A stretch of DNA of 29,876 nucleotides, taken from the NCBI GenBank assembly GCA_963205525.1, contig CAUJJP010000136.1, forward strand, positions 1 to 29,876, given 5' to 3'. Position numbers and translations under genes: made by a program. Of the stretch, positions 1 to 6,739 are shown piece by piece. The notes beneath the pieces were generated by a model. It did no database searches, was not told the DNA's origin, and saw only the letters and a program-made list of their open reading frames with translations. The number at the start of each line of letters is the position of its first letter. Positions within the stretch are counted from its first letter, which is position 1. Origin of the DNA: Pseudomonadota bacterium. Lineage in GTDB: Bacteria > Pseudomonadota > Gammaproteobacteria > Burkholderiales > Burkholderiaceae.

Positions 1-190
1 CGGCGTCCGTGCGCCCCGGTGCTGCCGCACGCGGTTTCGCCGTGGTCCCCGCTGCGGTCGAACCACCCCCACGTTCACAGGTGTATTCCTTGCCTGCACG
101 GGCGCAGACGTGCAGATTACTGATCTGCGACAACGAAACTCATTCTCATTCGGAGCTAGATTCGCGCATCCTTTCTCAGCACATCCCACC
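1..190. other. Leader region before the iron operon
   Basis: I see no convincing gene here. Open frames in this stretch have no recognisable protein content. The right half is less GC-rich and promoter-like: a TTGCCT at 90-95 could be a -35 element with a weak -10 (CAGATT or AGATTA) at about 113-119. Next comes a palindrome, GCAGAT-TACTG-ATCTGC (112-128), and then a Fur-box-like run (133-152). The promoter call is tentative. Confidence 0.4.
133..152 (-). promoter_or_regulatory. Candidate Fur box upstream of the ftr-like operon
   Basis: Read on the minus strand, 135-151 is GAATGAGAATGAGTTTC. This resembles the hexamer-repeat form of the Fur operator ([17 protein letters not shown]), with two clear GAATGA/GAATGA units and a degenerate third. 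It lies about 40 bp before the start codon of the P19-type gene, which is where an iron-dependent repressor would act on an iron-uptake operon. Assignment rests on motif resemblance plus context only. Confidence 0.5.
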
Positions 191-751
191 ATGGTCTTCA
201 CTGTCCGAACCCTCGCCGCCTCCACCCTCGTCTCGCTGGCGCTGCTCGCCGGTCCCGCGCAGGCGGTCGAGTACCCGATCGGTGCGCCGCAGAACGTCGC
301 CGGCATGGAGGTGGCGGCGGTCTACCTGCAGCCCATCGAGATGGAGCCCGAGGGGCACATGCGCAAGGCTTCGGAGTCGGACGTGCACCTGGAGGCCGAC
401 ATCCACGCCCTGGCCAACAACGCCAACGGCTACGCCGAGGGTGCGTGGATCCCCTTCCTGCTGGTGCGCTACCAGATCACCAAGATCGGCTCCGGCGAGG
501 TGATCAAGGGCGACATGATGCCCATGGTGGCCAGCGACGGACCGCACTACGGCGACAACGTCAAGCTCGCCGGTCCCGGCAAGTACAAGCTCAAGTTCAG
601 CGTCCTGCCGCCGAACGCGGCCGACAACGCCTCCGGCCACAGCTTCGGCCGCCACACCGACCGCGCCACCGGCGTGCGGCCCTGGTTCAAGCCCTTCGAC
701 CTGGAGTGGGAGTTCACCTTCGCCGGCGTCGGCAAGAAGGGCGGCTACTGA
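191..751 (+). CDS. ftrA: P19/Tp34-family periplasmic iron-binding protein (FtrA-like)
   Basis: A 186-residue protein that starts with a Sec signal peptide (hydrophobic core about residues 8-24, cleavage likely after AQA at 25). The mature protein opens with VEYPIG and continues NVAGMEVAAVYLQPIEME, the signature of the P19/Tp34/FetP family. That family binds copper/iron in the periplasm and hands iron to an FTR1 permease. Likely metal-site residues are E40, the Met/His-rich stretch at 51-57, M109-M112, H119, H150 and H155. An in-frame ATG at 110 would put an arginine-rich stretch before the signal peptide, so the ATG at 191 is preferred, although no good Shine-Dalgarno precedes it. The next gene starts one base after the stop. 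In Bordetella ftrABCD and Brucella, the P19 protein works with a cupredoxin, an FTR1 permease and a polyferredoxin, all of which follow here. Symbol is by analogy. Confidence 0.9.
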   Translation: MVFTVRTLAASTLVSLALLAGPAQAVEYPIGAPQNVAGMEVAAVYLQPIEMEPEGHMRKASESDVHLEADIHALANNANGYAEGAWIPFLLVRYQITKIGSGEVIKGDMMPMVASDGPHYGDNVKLAGPGKYKLKFSVLPPNAADNASGHSFGRHTDRATGVRPWFKPFDLEWEFTFAGVGKKGGY

Positions 752-752
752 G

Positions 753-2258
753 ATGGCATCGCCTTCCATGATGCGCCGGCTGCAGCGGCCATGGCCGGCG
801 CGCAGCCTCGTCGCTGCCGCCGCGCTGGTGCTGCTGGGCGCACCGGCGCTGGCCGCGGGCGACGGCGCGCCCACCCAGGCCGATTTCCGCAAGCTGATGG
901 AGCGCGTGGAGCGGCTGGAGCAGCGCAACCGCGAGCTCGAGTCCGCGCTCGAGTCCAGCCGCGGCGCCGACGCGCGGCTGAAGAAGCTCGAGCAGGCGCA
1001 GCAGCAGACCGATGCCGCGCTCTCCACCGAGCGCCTGAGCGAGAAAGAGCCCGAGCTCGTGACGCGGCTGAAGGCGATCGAGTTCATGTCGCTGGACATG
1101 CAGAAGCAGGCGCGCCAGATCGAGGCGCTGGAGGGCATCTCGGTCGGTGCCAGCCTGACTGCGGTGGTGCAGGGCGTGAACGGCGCCGGCAGCGACAGCG
1201 ACAAGCGCCAGACGCGCGCCAACTACCGTGGCGACGTCACGGTGGCCCTGCCCGGCGGCAGCATGGGCAATGCCGAGGGCAGCATCTACACCCAGTTCCG
1301 CTTCGGCCAGGGCAGTGGCCCGGGCCTGCGCCCGAGCTACACCAGCACCGTCAACACCACCGCCTTCCAGGCCGAGGCGGGGGCCTCGGACGCCTACCTG
1401 CTGCTGGCCCAGGCCTGGTACCAGCTCGACATTCCGCTGCCGCTGGACGGCGTGAAGGCCAACTCGCGCCAGCGCCTGGTGCTCAACGTCGGCAAGATGG
1501 ACCCGTTCCTGTTCTTCGACCAGAACGCCGCCGCCGACGACGAGACCGCGCGCTTCATGAACAACGTGCTGGTGCACAACGCCTTGCTCGATGCCGGCGG
1601 CGGCGCCGGCCTGGATGCCTACGGCTTCACGCCCGGGCTGCGCCTGGCCTACGTGGACGAGCGCGACGCCGGCATGGCCTGGGGCGCGTCGATCGGTGTC
1701 TTCGGCTCCGGTGCCGGGGCCGACTTCTCGGGCTCGCTGGGGCGGCCGTTCGTGATCGCGCAGATCGACGCCGCGCCCAAGATCGGGCCCGGCCTGGGCG
1801 GCAACTACCGGCTCTACGCCTGGACCAACGGCAAGGCCACCGGCATCGACGACGGACGCACGCGCAACACCGGCTGGGGCGCCTCGGTCGACCAGCGCGT
1901 CAACGAGGACTGGACGCTGTTCGGCCGGCTGGGCCGGCAATCCAGCGGCAGCGTGCGCTACGACGCCACCCTGAGCCTGGGCGCCGAGACCGACGGCAGT
2001 CTGTGGGGGCGCGGCGCCGATGCGCTGGGCATCGGTCTGGCCACCCTGCACACCAGCCGCGAGTTCCGCCTCGCCAGCCCCGGCCTGGTGGGCTATGCCG
2101 CCAGCGGGCGCGAGACCGACGTCGAGATCTACTACCGCTGGCGCCTGAACGAGCGCGTCGAACTCAGCCCCAACCTGCAGTGGATAGGCCGGCTCGGCGG
2201 CAACCCCGAGGCACGCTCGGCCTACGCCGTCGGCCTGCGCGCCAAGGTGGGCATCTGA
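753..2258 (+). CDS. OprB-like outer-membrane porin with N-terminal coiled coil
   Basis: A 501-residue exported protein. Signal peptide at about 1-34 (Arg-rich start, then a hydrophobic Ala/Leu core), followed by a charged heptad-like stretch at about 40-125 (repeated KLMERVERLEQ-type and LKKLEQAQQQ-type motifs) that should form a coiled coil. The rest is glycine- and aromatic-rich alternating sequence typical of a beta barrel. The C-terminal part (YYRWRLNERVELSPNLQWI...GGNPEARSA) resembles the end of OprB-type porins; the last residue is Ile, not the usual Phe. Alternative ATGs at 768 and 771 sit right before the signal peptide and are equally plausible starts. The start lies one base after the P19 stop and the stop overlaps the cupredoxin start, so the gene is embedded in the iron operon. 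I infer that it lets iron or an iron complex through the outer membrane. The specific substrate cannot be seen. Confidence 0.75.
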   Translation: MASPSMMRRLQRPWPARSLVAAAALVLLGAPALAAGDGAPTQADFRKLMERVERLEQRNRELESALESSRGADARLKKLEQAQQQTDAALSTERLSEKEPELVTRLKAIEFMSLDMQKQARQIEALEGISVGASLTAVVQGVNGAGSDSDKRQTRANYRGDVTVALPGGSMGNAEGSIYTQFRFGQGSGPGLRPSYTSTVNTTAFQAEAGASDAYLLLAQAWYQLDIPLPLDGVKANSRQRLVLNVGKMDPFLFFDQNAAADDETARFMNNVLVHNALLDAGGGAGLDAYGFTPGLRLAYVDERDAGMAWGASIGVFGSGAGADFSGSLGRPFVIAQIDAAPKIGPGLGGNYRLYAWTNGKATGIDDGRTRNTGWGASVDQRVNEDWTLFGRLGRQSSGSVRYDATLSLGAETDGSLWGRGADALGIGLATLHTSREFRLASPGLVGYAASGRETDVEIYYRWRLNERVELSPNLQWIGRLGGNPEARSAYAVGLRAKVGI

Positions 2259-2623
2259 TGCGCAGGCGCGGCGCGGCGGCTCGGCTTGCCCGCTCGGCCC
2301 TGTTCGCGGCCGGCACCGTCCTCGGTGCCGGCTGGCTGGCGCCTGCAGCGGCGCAGGAGACGCTCACCTACACGGTGCTGCTCAGCGGCGGGCGCATCGA
2401 GCCGGCGCGGCTGGAGGTGCCGGCGGGCAAGCGCATCAAGTTCATCGTCCGCAACGCCGGGCCGGGGCCGGTCGAATTCGAGAACCTGGAGCTGCGGGTG
2501 GAGAAGGTGCTGGCGCCGGGTGCCAGCTCCTTCGTCGTCATGGCCCCGCTGCGCCCGGGCAGCTACCGTTTCATCGACGAGTTCCACCCCGAGACCGGGC
2601 GCATGGACGTCGTCGCCAAGTAA
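2258..2623 (+). CDS. ftrB: Cupredoxin-domain periplasmic protein (FtrB-like)
   Basis: A 121-residue protein with a signal peptide (about 1-32, ending PAAAQ) and one small cupredoxin fold (about 35-121). The pattern RLEVPAGKRIKFIVRNAGPGPVEF followed by PLRPGSYRFIDEFHPE is that of the EfeO-type/FtrB cupredoxin domain. In Bordetella FtrABCD and related systems this protein is proposed to oxidise or hold iron together with P19 before transport by the FTR1 permease. The ATG overlaps the TGA of the porin gene (TGATG), so translation is coupled. The permease gene follows 33 bases later. The typical blue-copper Cys is absent, as expected for this subfamily; the candidate ligands are His, Glu and Met residues. 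Confidence 0.85.
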   Translation: MRRRGAAARLARSALFAAGTVLGAGWLAPAAAQETLTYTVLLSGGRIEPARLEVPAGKRIKFIVRNAGPGPVEFENLELRVEKVLAPGASSFVVMAPLRPGSYRFIDEFHPETGRMDVVAK

Positions 2624-2656
2624 GCCCCCGAAAGCCGTGAAGCCACAGGACCGAAC

Positions 2657-4948
2657 ATGATCAGCGCCTTCATCGTCGTCTGGCGCGAGAGCCTGGAGGC
2701 GCTGCTCGTGATCACCGTGCTGCTGGCCTGGATCACGCGCCAGGATGAGCCCGCCGTGCTGCGGCGTGGCGTCTGGGCCGGGCTGGCCGGCGGGCTGGCG
2801 CTCGCAGTCGCCCTCGGCGCCGCCACCTTTGCCGTCAGCAGCCAGCTCCAGGGCGAGGCTCTGGAGGTCTTCCAGGCCGCGATGGCGCTCGTCTCGGCGG
2901 CCCTGATCCTGCAGATGGTGGCCTGGATGCGGCGCCACGGCGCGGGCATGAAGCGCGAGCTGGAGTCGCGTGCCAGCGGCGCTTCGGGCAGCTCGGGCGC
3001 GCTCGGCGTGGCCCTGGTGACGGCGCTGGCGGTGGCACGCGAGGGCGCGGAGACGGTGGTCTTTCTGTACGGCATCGGCCTCGAGCACGGGGCCGAGGGC
3101 GCGCCCGCGCTGTGGGCCGGCGGCGCCGGTGGGCTGGCGCTGGCGCTGGCCTGCGCCTGGATCATCGCCCGCGGGGCGCGCCACCTGAACATGCGCACCC
3201 TGCTGCGCGCCAGTGAGATCATGCTGCTGGCGGTCGCCACCGCCATGCTGGGCCACGGCGTCGAGCGTCTGATCGGCCTGGAGTGGCTGCCCACCCTGGC
3301 CGACCCGCTGTGGGACACGAGCGCGCTGCTCGACGACCGCGCCGGCATCGGCCGCGTGCTCGCCGACTTCGCCGGCTACCGTGCCCTGCCCACCGGCACC
3401 CTGGTGCTGGCCTACGCCGTGTTCTGGGGCCTGGCGCTGATCGCCCTGCGTCCGCGCGCCGCGCAGCCTGCGGCCGTGGCGCGCGCCACCAGAGGAAGCG
3501 TCCCGCGGCAGGACCCGATGCGCAGCATCCCCATCGTCGTCGAGGCGGCTCAGGTCGGCAGTTCGCCGTCGGCCGCGCGCGGCCGGCTGGCCTGGCTGGG
3601 TGACCTGCTGCGGCGGCACCGGCGCGCCATCGTCGCCCTCCAGTGGGGCGTGGTGCTGTGCTATGCGGTGCTGGTGGTGGTGCCGGCCTTCCTGCCGCTG
3701 CCCGAATCGGGGGCGAGCATGGTCTCCAACCTCAGGCTGGCGGCGCAGTTCGCGTTCTGGGGTGTCTGGTGGCCTTTCGTCATCCTCAGCGTGATGGCGC
3801 TCGGGCGCAGCTGGTGCGGCCTGCTGTGCCCGGAGGGCATGCTCACCGAGCTCGCGAGCCGTCACGGCCTGGGACGCAGCATCCCGCGCTGGATGCGCTG
3901 GTCGGGCTGGCCGCTCGTCGCCTTCTTCGGCACCACGATCTACGGCCAGCTCCTGAGCGTCTACGAGTACCCGGACGCGACCCTGCTCATCCTGGGCGGC
4001 TCGACGCTGGCGGCGCTGGCGGTGGGCGCGCTCTACGGGCGCGGCGGCAAGCGCGTCTGGTGCCGCTACCTGTGCCCGGTGACCGGCGTCTTCGGCCTGC
4101 TGGCCAAGCTTGCGCCGCTGCACTACGCGACCGACGCCGAACGCTGGCAGCGCAACCACGGCGCGCCCGAGCGCGTCGACTGCGCGCCGCTGCTGGACCT
4201 GCGCCACCTGCAGAGCGCCTCTGACTGTCACGCCTGCGGCCGCTGCAGCGGCCACCGCGGGGGTGCGATCGCGCTGCGCTGGCGCTCGCCCAACCAGGAG
4301 GTGCTGCAGACGCCCGTAGCCCGTGCCGGTGCCAATCCCTATCCGGCGCGGCTGCTCGTGTTCGGCCTGCTTGGCCTTGCGCCGGGTGCCTTCCAGTGGA
4401 GCGCCCACCCCTGGTTCGTCGCCATCAAGCAGGGCGCGGCGCAGTGGCTGATCGAGAACGACCACGTCGGCTTCTTCTTCCGCGACGACCTGCCCTGGTG
4501 GCTGCTGACCCAGCAGCCCGAGGCCGGCGACGTGTTCAGCGTCCTCGACGGCCTGTCCATCCTCGCCTTCATGCTGGGTGCGACCCTGCTGCTGGGCGGT
4601 GCGAGCTGGCTCGCGCTGCGCGCCGCGGCCTGGGCTTGCGGCCGCGCGCGCAGCCACTGGCAGGTGCTGGCGATGGCGCTCATCCCGATGGCGGGCATAG
4701 GCCTGTTCCTCGGCCTGTCGATGATGACCCTGACCCAGTTGCGCGCCGAGGGCATCGTCCCCGGCTGGACGGCGGCGGCGCGTGCGACGCTGCTGGCGGC
4801 GGGCGCGATCTGGTCGGGCTGGCTGGCGGCGCGCCTGGTGGCGCAGCAGACGCCGGATCCGGCGCGGCGCGCCCTGGCCTGGCTGTGCATGCTGACGCCG
4901 GTGGCGCTGCAGCTCGCGGTCTGGGGCCGCATGTTCTTCGTGCGCTGA
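2657..4948 (+). CDS. FTR1 iron permease fused to NapH/FtrD-type polyferredoxin
   Basis: A 763-residue polytopic inner-membrane protein made of two parts. Residues 1 to about 275 are an FTR1/EfeU-type permease with both REXXE iron-binding motifs visible: RESLE at 10-14 and REGAE at 128-132. A polar linker (about 278-312) leads into a second membrane half with cysteine motifs of NapH/CcoG-like polyferredoxins: WCGLLCPEG (C387, C391), WCRYLCPVTG (C469, C473), and DCHACGRCSGH (C524, C527, C530). In Bordetella ftrC (permease) and ftrD (polyferredoxin) are separate genes; here there is no stop between them. The polyferredoxin is thought to take electrons left by iron oxidation. ATG at 2657 is preceded by ACAGGA seven bases upstream. 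It is the last gene of the operon. Confidence 0.9.
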   Translation: MISAFIVVWRESLEALLVITVLLAWITRQDEPAVLRRGVWAGLAGGLALAVALGAATFAVSSQLQGEALEVFQAAMALVSAALILQMVAWMRRHGAGMKRELESRASGASGSSGALGVALVTALAVAREGAETVVFLYGIGLEHGAEGAPALWAGGAGGLALALACAWIIARGARHLNMRTLLRASEIMLLAVATAMLGHGVERLIGLEWLPTLADPLWDTSALLDDRAGIGRVLADFAGYRALPTGTLVLAYAVFWGLALIALRPRAAQPAAVARATRGSVPRQDPMRSIPIVVEAAQVGSSPSAARGRLAWLGDLLRRHRRAIVALQWGVVLCYAVLVVVPAFLPLPESGASMVSNLRLAAQFAFWGVWWPFVILSVMALGRSWCGLLCPEGMLTELASRHGLGRSIPRWMRWSGWPLVAFFGTTIYGQLLSVYEYPDATLLILGGSTLAALAVGALYGRGGKRVWCRYLCPVTGVFGLLAKLAPLHYATDAERWQRNHGAPERVDCAPLLDLRHLQSASDCHACGRCSGHRGGAIALRWRSPNQEVLQTPVARAGANPYPARLLVFGLLGLAPGAFQWSAHPWFVAIKQGAAQWLIENDHVGFFFRDDLPWWLLTQQPEAGDVFSVLDGLSILAFMLGATLLLGGASWLALRAAAWACGRARSHWQVLAMALIPMAGIGLFLGLSMMTLTQLRAEGIVPGWTAAARATLLAAGAIWSGWLAARLVAQQTPDPARRALAWLCMLTPVALQLAVWGRMFFVR

Positions 4949-4974
4949 GCCCGCGCCGCAGCCCAGGCCGGGGC

Positions 4975-5010
4975 AAAAAAATGGAGCCCCGACGCAGCGC
5001 CGCAGGCTCC
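4975..5010 (-). terminator. Intrinsic terminator (minus strand)
   Basis: Outer stem GGAGCC/GGCTCC (5010-5005 with 4988-4983) plus an inner five-pair stem with one G-U pair and a CTG loop, followed on the minus strand by ATTTTTTT (4982-4975, complement of the A-run). This is a textbook rho-independent terminator facing left, toward the end of the iron operon. On the plus strand the A-run lies before the stem, so it would not work well for the iron operon. Confidence 0.7.
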
Positions 5011-5057
5011 AGAAGGTTCGCTTCTATCCGCCCCAACCACAGAGTGTCCGGGGCGGG
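4975..5057 (-). ncRNA. Candidate small RNA with three adjoining hairpins
   Basis: Read on the minus strand from about 5057 down, the sequence folds into three hairpins with almost no spacer. Hairpin 1 (5056-5028): CCGCCCC pairs with GGGGCGG, with an upper CAC/GTG stem closed by UCU. Hairpin 2 (5025-5011): AGAAG-CGAAC-CTTCT. Hairpin 3 (5010-4983): GGAGCC pairs with GGCTCC, with an inner CGGCG/CGTCG stem and a three-base loop, followed at once by A and seven T (4981-4975). A TACAAT -10-like box lies four bases before hairpin 1 (5066-5061). No minus-strand protein gene lies to the right for this terminator to serve, so a stand-alone RNA of about 80 nt is the simplest reading. I do not recognise an Rfam family. 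The -35 region is poor. Confidence 0.5.
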
Positions 5058-5060
5058 TTC

Positions 5061-5109
5061 ATTGTATTTGAGCAAATGCGTACGCCTACTGCGGACTTCC
5101 ACGTAGGCG
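5061..5109 (-). promoter_or_regulatory. Putative promoter and operator region of the candidate RNA
   Basis: TACAAT on the minus strand (5066-5061) fits a sigma-70 -10 box with a start near 5054-5057. The -35 position (about 5083-5089) reads GTAGGC/TAGGCG, a poor match. That position lies in an inverted repeat, CGCCTAC (5083-5089) and GTAGGCG (5103-5109), and two further palindromes, ATTTGAGCAAAT (5066-5077) and GCGTACGC (5078-5085), overlap the spacer. Poor -35 plus palindromes suggests control by a DNA-binding protein; this is inference. Confidence 0.3.
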
Positions 5110-5161
5110 CCGCGGTCGCCGCAATCGCCGCGGTCGCTGCCATCGCCGCCATCGCCACTGG
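5108..5161 (+). repeat. 9-bp tandem repeat, about six imperfect units
   Basis: Units CGCCGCGGT, CGCCGCAAT, CGCCGCGGT, CGCTGCCAT, CGCCGCCAT and CGCCACTGG run head to tail. They lie between the candidate RNA promoter and the 13-bp repeat upstream of rmuC, in non-coding DNA. Confidence 0.7.
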
Positions 5162-5209
5162 CGATGCGTGCTGCGGGCAGGCTTGGCGCTCCGGCTCGGC
5201 GCTGCCGGG

Positions 5210-5274
5210 TGGCGCTCCCGGATGGCGCTCCCGGGTGGTGCTCCCGGGTGGTGCTCTCGGGTGGTGCTCTCGGG
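5210..5274 (+). repeat. 13-bp tandem repeat, five units
   Basis: Five head-to-tail copies of a 13-mer: TGGCGCTCCCGGA, TGGCGCTCCCGGG, TGGTGCTCCCGGG, then TGGTGCTCTCGGG twice. The last two are identical, suggesting recent slippage duplication. The array ends 43 bases before the rmuC start codon, inside what should be its leader. Confidence 0.85.
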
Positions 5275-5317
5275 TGATGCGCGTGCGCGGTGGCAGCGGC
5301 GCGCGGACAATGCCGCG

Positions 5318-6739
5318 ATGGCTGACGCGAACCCCGATCTGTGGCTGCTGACGGCGCTGCTCGCGCTGGCGGTGGCGACCCTGCTGACCCTGCTGTGGCT
5401 GGCGCTGCGGCGCCGCGACCCGGCGGCCCTGCAGCGCATCGAGCTGCTCGAGCGCGCGCTGCGCGACGAGCTGGGCCGCCATTCCCAGACCACGCGCACC
5501 GACCTGGCCGGTGTCCAGCAAGGCCTGATCGCGCAATCGGGCGAGGTGGCACGGCTGCACAACGATCAGATCGACGCCCTGCGGCTGCAGATCGCCGCCA
5601 CCCAGGGCACGCTGAGCCAGCAGGCGCAGGCGCAGCAGGCCGCCCTGGCGCAGCAGGCGCAGACCCTGCAGGCGGCGCTCACCCAGCAGGCGCAGGCCTT
5701 GCAGGCGGCGCTGGTGCAGCAGTCGCAGGCCGCGCGCGATGCCCAGGACGCCGCCTTGCGCCGGCTCGGCGAGGCGATGGAGCAGCGATTGCACCGCCTG
5801 CAGGAGGGCAACGAGGCGCGGCTGGAGCAGATGCGCGCCACCGTCGACGAGAAGCTGCACGCCACCCTGGAGCAGCGCCTGGGCGAGAGCTTTCGCCAGG
5901 TGGCAGAGCGGCTGGAGCAGGTGCACCGCGGGCTGGGCGAGATGCAGCACCTGGCGCGCGACGTCGGCGCCCTGAACCGCGTCCTCACCAACGTGAAGAC
6001 ACGCGGCGTGTTCGGCGAGGTGCAGCTCGCCGCCTTGCTGGAGCAGGTCTTCACGCCCGAGCAGTACGCACGCAACGTGGCCACCCTGCCGGGCAGCCGC
6101 GAGGTGGTGGAGTTCGCGATCCGGCTGCCCGGGCAGCGCGCCGATGGGGCGCCGCTGTGGCTGCCGATCGATGCCAAGTTCCCGCGCGAGGACTACGAGC
6201 GCCTGCTCGAGGCGCACGAGCGCGCCGACCCGGTGGCGGCGGAGGCGGCGGCCAAGGCGATCGAGACCCGGCTGCGGCTGGAGGCGCGCAGCATTCGCGA
6301 GAAGTACGTCGGCCCGCCGCACACGACCGACTTCGCGATCCTGTTCCTGCCCACCGAGGGGCTGTACGCCGAGGCCTTGCGCCGGCCCGGGCTGAGCGAG
6401 GCGCTGCAGCGCGAGCACAAGGTCATGCTCGCCGGCCCGACCACCTTGCTCGCCACCCTGAGCAGCCTGCAGATGGGCTTTCGCACCCTGGCGCTGGAGA
6501 AGCGCTCGGCCGAGGTCTGGGAGGTGCTGGGGGCGGTGAAGACCGAGTTCGGCAAGTTCGGCGAGGTGCTCGCGAAGACGAAGAAGAAGCTGGAGGAAGC
6601 CGGCAACACGATAGAGGCCGCCGAGGTGCGCACGCGCGCGATGGCGCGCCAGCTGCGCGGCGTGGAGGCGCTGCCGGAAGGCCGCGCCGCGCAACTGCTG
6701 CCGGCCGTGGCGGGCAGCGACGAAGCCGCCGTCGAATGA
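5318..6739 (+). CDS. rmuC: DNA recombination protein RmuC
   Basis: A 473-residue RmuC-family protein, close to the E. coli length. One N-terminal membrane segment (about 8-30) is followed by a long Gln/Ala-rich coiled coil (about 35-170) and the RmuC domain with its PD-(D/E)XK-like fold (about 190-440), showing RGVFGEVQLAALLEQVF, LPIDAKFPREDYERLL and HTTDFAILFLPTEGLYAE. RmuC limits inversions and short-repeat recombination and is believed to be a membrane-tethered nuclease. A start 50 codons upstream would translate the 13-bp repeat into Arg/Gly-rich sequence, so ATG 5318 is chosen. Within the coiled coil, residues 101-144 consist of four 11-residue repeats. The stop overlaps the start of the next gene (ATGA). 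Confidence 0.93.
   Translation: MADANPDLWLLTALLALAVATLLTLLWLALRRRDPAALQRIELLERALRDELGRHSQTTRTDLAGVQQGLIAQSGEVARLHNDQIDALRLQIAATQGTLSQQAQAQQAALAQQAQTLQAALTQQAQALQAALVQQSQAARDAQDAALRRLGEAMEQRLHRLQEGNEARLEQMRATVDEKLHATLEQRLGESFRQVAERLEQVHRGLGEMQHLARDVGALNRVLTNVKTRGVFGEVQLAALLEQVFTPEQYARNVATLPGSREVVEFAIRLPGQRADGAPLWLPIDAKFPREDYERLLEAHERADPVAAEAAAKAIETRLRLEARSIREKYVGPPHTTDFAILFLPTEGLYAEALRRPGLSEALQREHKVMLAGPTTLLATLSSLQMGFRTLALEKRSAEVWEVLGAVKTEFGKFGEVLAKTKKKLEEAGNTIEAAEVRTRAMARQLRGVEALPEGRAAQLLPAVAGSDEAAVE
5618..5749 (+). repeat. 33-bp in-frame repeat in rmuC, four units
   Basis: Units start at 5618, 5651, 5684 and 5717 and encode QQAQAQQAALA, QQAQTLQAALT, QQAQALQAALV and the diverged QQSQAARDAQD. 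An 11-residue period is a hendecad, compatible with a nearly straight, slightly right-handed coiled coil. Confidence 0.8.

Larger units (their letters stand above)
4949..5317. other. Non-coding interval with RNA-like hairpins and tandem repeats
   Basis: This 369-base gap separates the iron operon from rmuC. From left to right it holds the candidate minus-strand RNA (4975-5057), its putative -10 (5061-5066), palindromes (5066-5077, 5078-5085), a long inverted repeat (5083-5109), a 9-bp tandem repeat (5108-5161) and a 13-bp tandem repeat (5210-5274). An open + frame at 5076-5351 merely translates the repeats into Ala/Ile/Val and Gly/Arg runs and is not believed to be a gene. Confidence 0.8.

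Noticed and set aside
1..76. Start of a divergent gene on the minus strand (GTG near 76)
   Set aside because: No recognisable protein, no Shine-Dalgarno, and composition of a shadow frame.
9..503. Plus-strand open frame overlapping the start of the P19 gene
   Set aside because: Pro/Arg/Ser-rich shadow translation; the P19 frame is unambiguous.
2222..4657. Long minus-strand open frame opposite the FTR1-polyferredoxin gene
   Set aside because: Shadow frame; the plus strand has clear motifs and membrane segments and the minus translation has none.
4949..5060. Plus-strand terminator for the iron operon formed by the CCGCCCC/GGGGCGG hairpin and the T-rich TTCATTGTATTT behind it
   Set aside because: Possible as a weak bidirectional function, but the T-run is interrupted and the stem is explained better as hairpin 1 of the minus-strand RNA; not called as a separate feature.
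5210..5274. CRISPR-like array
   Set aside because: Units of 13 bp are head to tail without spacers; no cas genes are near.
5076..5351. 91-codon plus-strand frame in the rmuC leader
   Set aside because: It only translates the 9-bp and 13-bp repeats and has no Shine-Dalgarno of note.
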